The notes under the pieces: generated by a model
What the model was told of the DNA's origin: nothing
Seen by the model: the letters and a program-made list of their open reading frames with translations, nothing else
Database searches by the model: none
Made by a program: the position numbers and the translations under genes
DNA from: Novosphingobium resinovorum
Lineage (GTDB): Bacteria > Pseudomonadota > Alphaproteobacteria > Sphingomonadales > Sphingomonadaceae
NCBI RefSeq assembly: GCF_001742225.1
Contig: NZ_CP017075.1
Location: 2,604,001 to 2,668,000 of the forward strand
Direction: 5' to 3'
Length of the DNA: 64,000 bases
Shown here: piece by piece, positions 56,897 to 64,000 of the stretch
Layout of the letters: each line of letters starts with the position of its first letter
How positions within the stretch are numbered: the stretch's first letter is position 1

Positions 56897-58114
56897 TCAA
56901 TTGTTGTTGGACATCGCGGTCGCGGTTGTCGCCACCGGCAGCAATGTCGAATAGATGACGTTCACGAACTTCTGGATATCGGCCAGCGGCGCGTTGGAGA
57001 CATAGAGCACGTCCTTGTCGCGGATGGGGAAGCTCTGAGCGATGAAGAACGTGGCCGGATCCTTCATGTTGAGGCGGTAGATCACGGGCACCTTGCCGTC
57101 AGGCGTCAGCCTTGCGCCGGCTCGGGTGGCGGGGTCGAGGGCAGCGGGGTCTTCCAGCCTGAAGATGAAGACGCCCTTCACGTCCGCACGGGCGTCCTGC
57201 AGGCCGGCCACGCGGCCAAGCGCCTGCGCCATCGTCACGCCGGTGGCCTCGAAGGGGATTTCCTCGTTGCGGCCGGTAGCGCCCAGTGCGGTGAAGCTGA
57301 AAGGCTGGAACAGCACCGTCATGACATCGTCGGGACGAAGACGCACGTTCTGGCGGGGATCGCGGATGACGGATTCCAGCGGCAGCGCGCTGACCTTCAT
57401 CCCGCGCGTGATCTGGATCGTCATCTTGCCGACGGGCTGGCGCACCCCTCCGGCACTGGCCAGTACGTCGAGAATGCGCTCGCCCCGCGCGGTCAGGGGC
57501 ACGCGCGCGCTCGTCGCCACGTCGCCCACCACGGTGACGGTCGCGGCCGCATTACGAATCAGGCGCACCACGGTCTGCGGCTGATGGGCCTTCCCGCGCA
57601 GGCGTGCGCTGATCTCGCGCGCGATGTCTTGCGGGGTGCGGTCCGCCGCGCGCACAGTGCCGACGAACGGAATGGTGATCTGGCCATCGCTGTCCACCAT
57701 CTGCTCGGGCAGGGAGGTGCCGCGCGCCGTTGTCCCGCCCGAAAGCGCGGAGGATGCGGATGCGGTGGGGCTGGACAGACGGCTTTCGGCTCCCACGCTG
57801 CCGAATAGCGCGGCCGGCGGCGCTTCCCAGATGGCGATGTCGAGCACGTCGCCCCGGCCGATGACCGAGCCGATCGGCTGCCCGTCGCCCAGCTCCTCGG
57901 AGAACAGGGACTGGCGATTGCTGGCGAGCACCGTGCGCGCGACGGCATCCGTCACATCGATCACCTGGATCGCCCCTTCGGCCAAGCCCTGTTCCTCAAG
58001 CCTGCCTACCGCGCGCGCGGAAGGCCCGGCGGCAGGCGCCATGGCGCAGGCCCCCAGCGATGCCGCAAGAGCGCCACTTGCAATGAAGCGGGTGACGATA
58101 ACTGATATTTTCAT
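56897..58114 (-). CDS. BexD/CtrA/VexA-type capsule export lipoprotein
   Basis: The 405-residue protein has a lipoprotein signal (FIASGALAASLGAC, lipobox SLGAC). The polysaccharide-export domain includes VIGRGDVLDIAIWEAPPAAL and MVDSDGQITIPFVGTVRAAD then RTPQDIAREISARLRGKAHQ, followed by SLBB-type segments (VVGDVATSARVPLTARGERI, then LDVLASAGGV). Such proteins form the outer membrane capsule channel with KpsE. It is on the minus strand, divergent from kpsE, with 231 nt between. Start ATG 58112-58114. Confidence 0.92.
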   Translation of the reverse strand: MKISVIVTRFIASGALAASLGACAMAPAAGPSARAVGRLEEQGLAEGAIQVIDVTDAVARTVLASNRQSLFSEELGDGQPIGSVIGRGDVLDIAIWEAPPAALFGSVGAESRLSSPTASASSALSGGTTARGTSLPEQMVDSDGQITIPFVGTVRAADRTPQDIAREISARLRGKAHQPQTVVRLIRNAAATVTVVGDVATSARVPLTARGERILDVLASAGGVRQPVGKMTIQITRGMKVSALPLESVIRDPRQNVRLRPDDVMTVLFQPFSFTALGATGRNEEIPFEATGVTMAQALGRVAGLQDARADVKGVFIFRLEDPAALDPATRAGARLTPDGKVPVIYRLNMKDPATFFIAQSFPIRDKDVLYVSNAPLADIQKFVNVIYSTLLPVATTATAMSNNN

Positions 58115-58345
58115 GGGGAATTCAGCCAAATATTGGACGTGCTCGGGCGTCGGCATGTTGCGAGGACCTATGGCGCAATCCCCGGTGTAGATCAAGGCGG
58201 CAAGGACTGCGACGGCTCGCGCTCCCGGTGCGACGGCACGGTCTGCCGCAGCCTTTCTTCACTGGACGCAAATCGGACTTCCGGGTAGTGGCTGGCGCTT
58301 GCCTGCAACCTTCGCCGGCGGATATCAGCGCAAGGTTGTCGAGTG
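58115..58345. promoter_or_regulatory. Divergent promoter region for capsule export genes
   Basis: 231 nt separate the start of the export lipoprotein (minus) from kpsE (plus). No gene is seen. It must contain promoters for both, but I cannot assign -10/-35 elements with confidence. The kpsE start has AAGG 11 nt upstream. Confidence 0.4.
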
Positions 58346-59533
58346 ATGGACAAAGACGATGCGATCGCGCATCCAGCCAGCGGTGACGGTCAGGAAAATC
58401 TGGGCGCAGCATTACGGAACTCTCGAACTTTGAATATTCTAGACAAGATGCGCCGCATCAAGCCGCTGTTCTTCGTCACTGTGATCGTTCCGGTATTTCT
58501 GGCGATCCTCTATTACGGGGTCTTCGCCTCGAACGTGTACATCTCAGAATCCCGCTTCATCGTGCGCAGCCCGGACAAGCCGGCTACCACGGGTCTGGGC
58601 GTCCTGCTCAAGAGCACCGGCTTCGCCAATGCCGGGGACGAGATCTATGCGGCGCAAAGCTACGTGCTTTCGCGAGACGCACTACAGGCGCTGAACGGCA
58701 AGGACGCCTTCGTGAAGGCCTATACCGGGCCGGACGTCTCGATCTTCGACCGGTTCAATCCGACCGGCTTCTCCAGCTCGGGCGAGGATCTTTACGACTA
58801 CTACGAAAAGCAAGTGAAGATCGACCAGGACACCACGTCTTCGATCGTCACTATGACCGTGCGCGCCTTTACCCCACAGGACGCCCGCCGCTTTAACGAA
58901 CAGCTTCTCGAAATGGCGGAAGCCACCGTCAACAAACTGAATACGCGCGGCAAGCAGGATCTCATCCGCTTCGCCCAGACCGAAGTGGACGACGCCAAGG
59001 CCAAGTCGCAGGACGCCGCCGTGGCGCTGTCCTCCTACCGCAACCAGGCGGGCGTGGTCGATCCGGAGAAGCAGGCGCAGATCCAGATTCAGATGGTGTC
59101 CAAGCTGCAGGACGAACTGATCGCCACGCGCACCCAGCTGCGCCAGTTGCGCGCCTTCACGCCGCAGAACCCGCAGATCGAGGTGCTCGACGTCCGCGCC
59201 AAGGGCCTCGCCGCCGAGATCGACGACCAGCTCGGCCAGGTAGCGGGCAGCAGCAAGTCGCTGTCCTCGCGCGTGGCCCGCTACCAGCGGCTGTTCCTGG
59301 AAAGCCAGTTCGCCGACAAGCAGCTGGCCAGCGCGATGGCCTCCCTCGAGGAAGCCCGTAACGAGGCCCGCCGCAAGCAGGCTTACGTGGAACGCATCGT
59401 GCAGCCCAACCTGCCCGACGATCCGCTAGAACCGCGCCGCCTGCGCGGCATCCTCTCGACCCTGATCCTGGGCCTTGCCGCTTGGGCCATCATCAGCATG
59501 CTGGTTGCCGGAATGCTGGAGCACCGGGACTGA
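58346..59533 (+). CDS. kpsE: KpsE, capsule export inner membrane-periplasmic adaptor
   Basis: The 395-residue protein has an N-terminal membrane helix (FFVTVIVPVFLAILYYGVFA), an SESRFIVRSPDKPATTGLGV segment, a long coiled-coil middle with FTPQDARRFNEQLLEMAEAT and SKLQDELIATRTQLRQLRAF, then PQNPQIEVLDVRAKGLAAEI, and a second helix near the C terminus. This is the KpsE/BexC/CtrB layout. It bridges the ABC transporter to the outer membrane channel. A GTG precedes the ATG by 3 nt. Confidence 0.94.
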   Translation: MDKDDAIAHPASGDGQENLGAALRNSRTLNILDKMRRIKPLFFVTVIVPVFLAILYYGVFASNVYISESRFIVRSPDKPATTGLGVLLKSTGFANAGDEIYAAQSYVLSRDALQALNGKDAFVKAYTGPDVSIFDRFNPTGFSSSGEDLYDYYEKQVKIDQDTTSSIVTMTVRAFTPQDARRFNEQLLEMAEATVNKLNTRGKQDLIRFAQTEVDDAKAKSQDAAVALSSYRNQAGVVDPEKQAQIQIQMVSKLQDELIATRTQLRQLRAFTPQNPQIEVLDVRAKGLAAEIDDQLGQVAGSSKSLSSRVARYQRLFLESQFADKQLASAMASLEEARNEARRKQAYVERIVQPNLPDDPLEPRRLRGILSTLILGLAAWAIISMLVAGMLEHRD

Positions 59534-59543
59534 GTTGCGCACC

Positions 59544-60338
59544 ATGCGGTCACACCTTGCTGAAGTGGGTCGAAGCGCATCGGTGCAGGGGCGGGTGGTC
59601 TACGCCCTCCTCATGCGTGAGATCCTGACCCGCTACGGGCGGCACAACATCGGCTTCCTGTGGCTGTTCGTGGAGCCGATGCTGTTCACGACCGGCGTTA
59701 CCGTCTTGTGGACGCTGACCCAGGCGCTGCACGGATCGTCCCTGCCGATCGTCGCCTTCGCGCTCACCGGCTATTCCAGCGTGCTGCTCTGGCGCAACAT
59801 GCCCGCACGCTGCATCGGCGCAATCGATCCGAACCTGGCGCTGATGTATCACCGCAATGTGCGGGCGATCGACATCTTCCTGGCCCGCGTGCTGCTGGAA
59901 GCGGGCGGCGCTACGATATCGTTCGTCACGCTCAGCCTGTTCTACATCTACATCGGGTGGCTAGATCCGCCGGCGGACATCCTGACCGTCGCGGGGGGCT
60001 GGCTGATGATCGCGTGGTTCGGCGCCGCGCTGGGCATGACGCTTGGCGCGCTGTCGGAAAAGAGCGAGATGGTGGAGCGCCTCTGGCACCCCATCTCCTA
60101 CCTCGCATTCCCGCTGTCCGGCGCCGCCTTCATGGTCGATGCCCTGCCCCCGGCCGCGCGCAAGTACATCCTATATGTGCCGATGGTGAACGGGGTCGAG
60201 ATCGTCCGCCAGGGCTATTTCGGCGAGCAGGTGCGCGTGCACTACGACTTCTTCTACATGCTCGCCTGCTGCGTGGGCCTGACCTGGCTGGCGCTCTCGC
60301 AGATCGAGGTGGTGAACCGGGGGGTCACGCCGGAATGA
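59544..60338 (+). CDS. kpsM: KpsM, capsule ABC transporter permease
   Basis: The 264-residue protein has six hydrophobic segments and the family features VVYALLMREILTRYGRHNIG then FLWLFVEPMLFTTGVTVLWT, and a C-terminal LPPAARKYILYVPMVNGVEI then VRQGYFGEQV. It exports the polysaccharide across the inner membrane with KpsT. Start ATG 59544; a TTG 9 nt upstream is an alternative. The end overlaps kpsT by 4 nt (ATGA). Confidence 0.94.
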   Translation: MRSHLAEVGRSASVQGRVVYALLMREILTRYGRHNIGFLWLFVEPMLFTTGVTVLWTLTQALHGSSLPIVAFALTGYSSVLLWRNMPARCIGAIDPNLALMYHRNVRAIDIFLARVLLEAGGATISFVTLSLFYIYIGWLDPPADILTVAGGWLMIAWFGAALGMTLGALSEKSEMVERLWHPISYLAFPLSGAAFMVDALPPAARKYILYVPMVNGVEIVRQGYFGEQVRVHYDFFYMLACCVGLTWLALSQIEVVNRGVTPE

Positions 60339-60997
60339 TCTCGGTCGATAACGTGCACAAGATCTACCCCACCCGCGCGGGCGACCGGGTGGTGCTGAAG
60401 GATGTCTCGTTCACTCTCGCCCGGGGGGAAAAGCTGGGCGTGCTGGGCCGCAACGGCGCGGGCAAGTCCACGCTGGCACGCCTGATCAGCGGCGCGGAGC
60501 GGCCCACCTCCGGCACGGTCGAACAGGGCATGTCGGTATCCTGGCCGCTGGCTTTCGGCGGAGCGTTCCAGAACGCCCTCACCGGCCTCGACAACGTCCG
60601 CTTCATCAGCCGGATCTACAAGCAGGACTACCAAAGCAACATCGATTTCGTGGCCGATTTCACGGAACTGGGCCTCTACCTGCGCGAACCCGTGCGCTCC
60701 TATTCGCAGGGCATGCGCGCGCGCCTGGCCTTCGCGGTCTCGATGATAATCGAGTTCGACTGCTACCTGATCGACGAAGTGAGCGCGGTGGGCGATGCCC
60801 GCTTCCACGAGCGCTGCGAGGTGGAGCTGTTCCAGAAACGCGCTGACCGGGCGATGCTCATCATCTCCCACGATCCCGAATACGTGCGCAAGCACTGCGA
60901 CCGCTTCGCCGTGCTTCACGAAGGCGACATGACGTTCTACCCCGACTTCGAGCAGGCTTACGATCGCCACTTGCGCATCCTGCACGGAGAGGCGTGA
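60335..60997 (+). CDS. kpsT: KpsT, capsule ABC transporter ATPase
   Basis: The 220-residue protein has Walker A GRNGAGKST at residues 38-46, signature SYSQGMRARLAFAVSMII, Walker B CYLIDEVSAVGD and a switch His (ISHDPEYVR), typical of the KpsT/BexA group. It energises export through KpsM. It is third in the kpsE-kpsM-kpsT operon; 180 nt to the next gene. Confidence 0.95.
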   Translation: MISVDNVHKIYPTRAGDRVVLKDVSFTLARGEKLGVLGRNGAGKSTLARLISGAERPTSGTVEQGMSVSWPLAFGGAFQNALTGLDNVRFISRIYKQDYQSNIDFVADFTELGLYLREPVRSYSQGMRARLAFAVSMIIEFDCYLIDEVSAVGDARFHERCEVELFQKRADRAMLIISHDPEYVRKHCDRFAVLHEGDMTFYPDFEQAYDRHLRILHGEA

Positions 60998-61177
60998 CGA
61001 AGCGCCCGATTTCCGGGTCCGGGTGGCCCCTTCCGGTTCATTGATATCCTGCATCGGTTGTGGAATGGTGAACGCTCGCAGGAACGGAGGTCCCTCCGTG
61101 ACGTGCCGGCTGATACCCCCTGGCAGGCCCCGATCCCGCCGCGTCAATCATGCCGGAGCTGCAGCGAAGAGGCCGTG

Positions 61178-62692
61178 ATGAACCCAAGTACCCCCCCGCT
61201 GGAAATCGACTTTACCCGCCCCGGACCGGCATGGCCGGACTTTCTCCTTTCCCTCGACGGGTTCTCCGGAACCGAGCCCATCGGCCGCTGGACCGATGGC
61301 GAGACCGCCCGGATCGTCCTGGCCGCAGACCCGACGCGACCGCGCGATCTGGTGCTGGTACTGGACGCTTCCCCCTTCGTCGCCCCCGGCATCGGCACCC
61401 AGGGCATCACTGTTACCGTGAACGGCAGGAAGGCCGCCGATCTAACCTTCTCCCGGCACTTCCGGCGCGAGCGGATCGAGGTGCGGGTTTCGCTGGCCGA
61501 GGACGCCGCCGAAGCCCCGCTCGAGATCGGCATCGGCATCCGCCATCCCGCCCAGCCCTCGCAGCACGGCATGGGCGACGACGGGCGCCATCTGGGCCTG
61601 CTGATCGCCGGGCTGACGGTGAAGGCCACGCCGCCGCGCAGCACCAGTCCCTACAGCGGACTGCCCGCGCACCAGTTCTGGCGTCGGTCGATCTCCGCGG
61701 TCGAACACCATCGCATCGACCCCGTCACGCAGACCCGCTTCAAGATCGGGAAGAATGCCCGCGTCGGCACCGCCGGAAGCTGTTTTGCGCAGCATATCTC
61801 CCGCCGGATCATGGCATCGGGGTTCAACTACCTCGTCACCGAGGCGGGCGAGGGCATCGACGAGCCGCAGCGCGTCAGGAACAACTACGGCACGTTCTCG
61901 GCCCGCTACGGCAACGTCTACACTACCGTGCAACTGCTCCAGCTGTTCGAGGAGGCGTTCGGGCAGCGGGTGCCGCGCGATCGCGCCTGGCCCCGTCCCG
62001 ACGGCCGCTTCATCGACCCCTTCCGTCAGCAGATCGAGCCTGACGGCTTCGCCGACGAGGCGGCCGTCATCGCCGAGCGCGACCGGCACCTCGCTGCCGT
62101 GCGCCGCCTGTTCGAGGATACCGACATCTTCGTGTTCACGCTGGGGCTGACCGAAGCCTGGCGATCGCGCGAGGACGGTTCGGTGTTCTCCGCCGCCCCC
62201 GGCGTCGTGGGCGGAGCGTTCGACGAAAGCCGGCACGAATTCGTCAACTTCGACTTGGCCGAGACTTACGGCGCGCTGGAAACCTTCCTGGAGAAGTTCC
62301 ACGCCCTCAACCCCGGCGCGCGCGTTCTGCTGACCGTCTCGCCGGTGCCGCTGATCGCCACCTACGAGCCGCGCTCGGTCCTCGTGTCCACTACCTACAG
62401 CAAGTCCGTACTGCGCGTGGCCGCGGAAATGGCGCTGAAGCGTTTCGACTGGGTGGACTATTTCCCGTCCTACGAGATCATCACCGGCAGCTTCTCCGGG
62501 GGGCTCTATTACGAGGACGACCGCCGCGAAGTGAATGCGCTGGGCGTGTCCCACGCCATGCGCTGCTTCATGCAGAACTACATCGAAGGCCGCGATCCCA
62601 AAGCGGCGGCCGTCGCCCCCGAAGCCGTGCGCAAGGCGTCCGCCGCCGGCATCGTGTGCGACGAGGAAATCATGGACAGCGCAAGAGCATGA
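61178..62692 (+). CDS. GSCFA-domain protein, probable capsule esterase/acyltransferase
   Basis: The 504-residue protein has an N-terminal beta-rich domain (LVLVLDASPFVAPGIGTQGI, then TVTVNGRKAADLTFSRH), like a carbohydrate-binding or DUF7024-type module. A GSCFA domain of the SGNH superfamily follows: RVGTAGSCFAQHISRRIMAS with the nucleophile Ser in GSCFA, FVFTLGLTEAWRS, LLTVSPVPLIATY and VDYFPSYEIITG. GSCFA proteins are probably lipases/esterases or acyltransferases. Position after kpsT suggests O-acetyl addition to or removal from the capsule. Start ATG 61178, with GAGG 11 nt upstream. Confidence 0.82.
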   Translation: MNPSTPPLEIDFTRPGPAWPDFLLSLDGFSGTEPIGRWTDGETARIVLAADPTRPRDLVLVLDASPFVAPGIGTQGITVTVNGRKAADLTFSRHFRRERIEVRVSLAEDAAEAPLEIGIGIRHPAQPSQHGMGDDGRHLGLLIAGLTVKATPPRSTSPYSGLPAHQFWRRSISAVEHHRIDPVTQTRFKIGKNARVGTAGSCFAQHISRRIMASGFNYLVTEAGEGIDEPQRVRNNYGTFSARYGNVYTTVQLLQLFEEAFGQRVPRDRAWPRPDGRFIDPFRQQIEPDGFADEAAVIAERDRHLAAVRRLFEDTDIFVFTLGLTEAWRSREDGSVFSAAPGVVGGAFDESRHEFVNFDLAETYGALETFLEKFHALNPGARVLLTVSPVPLIATYEPRSVLVSTTYSKSVLRVAAEMALKRFDWVDYFPSYEIITGSFSGGLYYEDDRREVNALGVSHAMRCFMQNYIEGRDPKAAAVAPEAVRKASAAGIVCDEEIMDSARA

Positions 62693-63549
62693 ATTCTTCC
62701 ATGGAGCAGTGGCTCGTCATTTCGAACTGCCAGACCTTCGGCCTCGCCAACTGCCTGCAGGCGCAGGTGGCCGACGTGCAGGTAACCGGTGTGGATACTC
62801 TTCTCTTCAACTCCGACCCCGATCGCTTCAACGCGGACATGGACAAATACAGCACGCTGTTCATCTCCGATGGTGTGAAGGCCGAAATCCCGTCCGCGCG
62901 GATCGATGCCATCGCGGACCATGTCGCCCTGCCGATGCTCACCTTCCGGGCCTTCCATCCCGATCTGGTGTACCTCCAGCACGATGGCCGCCCGGTGGTA
63001 GGCCCGGTCGGCGATTATCACTCGGCGATCGCCTATGCCTGCTTCCGCGCCGGGTTGAGCGTTGCCGATACTGCGGCCCGGTTCAACGGCAGCTTCCTTG
63101 AGCGCTGCGGTTACATGGCCATGTGGGTGCCCGAGCGCGACCGCCTGGTGGACGAGATGGCAGACTTCGGCCTCGACATCGCCGCCCCGATCCGGACATG
63201 GGGGCGCCACGGCGCGTTCATGTTCAGCATCAACCATCCGTGCATTCACGTCTTGCATAACATCGCATCAGAACTGCTGCGCGCAGGCGGGCGCACTCCC
63301 GTTTCCGGTGGGATCGTGCCGCACGATAACCTCGCCACCGGCGCGGCCTTCGCGGTCTACCCGGAAATCGGAGAGGCACTGGGCGTGCCGGGAAGCTATG
63401 CATTCAAGGACGTCGGCAGCTATCGCCCCATCGACCTCGAAGACTTCATCGCCGGCTGCTTCGCAAGCTACGGGCGGATCGGTGCCGCCTCGATCGCCCC
63501 GCACCCCCAATTCGCGCAGCAGGTGGACTACGTCGAAGCGCTGATCTGA
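62689..63549 (+). CDS. WcbI-type polysaccharide biosynthesis protein
   Basis: The 286-residue protein begins MNSSMEQWLVISNCQTFGLA then NCLQAQVADVQVTGVDTLLF, the NCQ motif of the WcbI family. It continues with LTFRAFHPDLVYLQHDGRPV and RTWGRHGAFMFSINHPCIHV (a C-terminal HP motif typical of the family). WcbI is required for capsule assembly in Burkholderia and binds CoA or acetyl-CoA; an acetyltransferase role is proposed. Overlaps the GSCFA gene by 4 nt (ATGA), so the two likely work together. Confidence 0.82.
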   Translation: MNSSMEQWLVISNCQTFGLANCLQAQVADVQVTGVDTLLFNSDPDRFNADMDKYSTLFISDGVKAEIPSARIDAIADHVALPMLTFRAFHPDLVYLQHDGRPVVGPVGDYHSAIAYACFRAGLSVADTAARFNGSFLERCGYMAMWVPERDRLVDEMADFGLDIAAPIRTWGRHGAFMFSINHPCIHVLHNIASELLRAGGRTPVSGGIVPHDNLATGAAFAVYPEIGEALGVPGSYAFKDVGSYRPIDLEDFIAGCFASYGRIGAASIAPHPQFAQQVDYVEALI

Positions 63550-63558
63550 CGGGAGTCA

Positions 63559-63600
63559 TTCCGGCGCGGCCGCCCGGGCGACCCGCCGGAAGCGATTATT
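63559..63600 (+). terminator. Likely transcript end after the WcbI-type gene
   Basis: Perfect 8-nt arms TTCCGGCG (63559-63566) and CGCCGGAA (63584-63591) flank a 17-nt loop that can pair further (CGGCCGCCCGGGCG), followed by AT-rich GCGATTATTTAT. There is no long U run, so it is a probable rather than certain terminator. Confidence 0.45.
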
Positions 63601-63720
63601 TATAAATACATAATTGCCATAACAAGTAATTTCCTTGATTATACCGCCTATATAAAGATCGACGTCGGCATCGCTCCGTCATGCTATCTCGAATTCATAT
63701 GTCCGGCAGGCGGTGAATAT

Positions 63721-64000
63721 ATGATCAACATACCTCTCGAGAACAAGGAAGATGCTTCTAGGCTCATTGCTGATTACTTGTATTCCCTGCTAGCGGACGG
63801 GTCTCCCAATCCTGAATGGGGGAAGATCGCGTTCCTGCGCTCCATCGACCCTACGAGCCGCGTTCTCGATCTGGGCTGCGGTAACAACTCACCGAAATTC
63901 ACGAAGGATGTTATTCCCGAGTGCCACTACATCGGGATCGATGTGGAAAATTACAATCAGTCGTCCGAACGATTTGCGGACGAATACATGATCGTAAGGT
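63721..64000 (+). CDS. SAM-dependent methyltransferase (3' end outside window)
   Basis: The ATG at 63721 opens a frame that stays open to the window edge (93 codons): MINIPLENKEDASRLIADYL, YSLLADGSPNPEWGKIAFLR, then RVLDLGCGNNSPKFTKDVIP and IGIDVENYN. RVLDLGCGNN is motif I of class I SAM methyltransferases, and IGIDVE is motif II. A weak ribosome site (AGGCGG) lies 9-14 nt upstream. The sequence is less GC-rich than other genes in the window, and so is the gap before it, which suggests different ancestry. It may be a capsule-sugar methyltransferase. Confidence 0.8.
   Translation, partial: MINIPLENKEDASRLIADYLYSLLADGSPNPEWGKIAFLRSIDPTSRVLDLGCGNNSPKFTKDVIPECHYIGIDVENYNQSSERFADEYMIVR

Noticed and set aside
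60160..60180. TCCTATA copy inside kpsM
   Set aside because: It lies in codons for YILYVP within a conserved membrane protein, so it is probably chance rather than a promoter.
1..64000. CRISPR arrays
   Set aside because: No regularly spaced short direct repeats with unique spacers; the repeats present are dispersed palindromes.

Overview
The window is high-GC DNA with tightly packed genes. It fits a sphingomonad alphaproteobacterium (Sphingomonadales, Novosphingobium/Sphingobium-like). Evidence: the FlaF/FlbT flagellin regulators, a Caulobacter-type short flagellin, MotE and DUF6468 beside fliM/fliL, no fliD, an outer-membrane TonB receptor, and dispersed intergenic palindromes such as CTTCGACAAGCTCAG. 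The genus is an inference; no rRNA gene is present.

Region 1 (1-25.7 kb) is a large flagellar cluster in short, often divergent operons: flhB-fliR-fliQ-fliE-flgC (minus), fliN-fliO-fliP (plus), motA-motB-fliL-like (minus), flaF (plus), an unusual sigma factor (minus), fliI-fliJ-transglycosylase (minus), flbT (minus), flgE-flgK-flgL (plus), two unknown envelope proteins (minus), a small exported protein (plus), fliL-fliM-DUF6468-motE (minus), flgF-flgG-flgA-flgH (plus) and flagellin (plus). flgB, flgD, flgI, fliF, fliG, fliH, fliK and flhA are not seen here. Most promoter regions of this cluster carry the same short motif, TCCTATA plus A/T. I see no consistent -35 partner. The cluster also encodes a sigma factor with a clear region 2 and a degenerate region 4. 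A dedicated sigma/promoter pair is the most interesting regulatory hypothesis in the window.

Region 2 (25.7-46.5 kb) is metabolic: a secreted nucleoside hydrolase and a TonB receptor; an acyl-CoA carboxylase operon (carboxyltransferase, DUF3088, biotin carboxylase/BCCP, MaoC) divergent from a LysR regulator; a four-gene oxidoreductase operon (SDR, NTF2-like, luciferase-like monooxygenase, zinc dehydrogenase) divergent from a GbsR/MarR-type regulator; a second operon (aldehyde dehydrogenase, SDR, CurA-like reductase, DUF2889); and a gabD-like dehydrogenase. A frameshifted partial duplicate of the gabD-like gene lies 0.7 kb downstream of it. The overall look is catabolism of a hydrophobic or cyclic carboxylate, substrate unknown.

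Region 3 (46.6-64 kb) is a group-2-type capsule locus using Kdo: kdsA followed by a 2-oxoglutarate dioxygenase (minus), then kdsD, kdsB, a histidine-phosphatase-family protein, a KpsC-like Kdo transferase and a glycosyltransferase (plus), a methyltransferase, a second glycosyltransferase and a BexD/CtrA-type export lipoprotein (minus), and kpsE-kpsM-kpsT plus GSCFA and WcbI-type decorating enzymes (plus). kdsC, the Kdo-8-P phosphatase gene, is not seen; the histidine-phosphatase protein sits where it might be expected. A decayed IS5-type transposase fragment separates two parts of the locus. The window ends inside a methyltransferase gene in AT-richer DNA.
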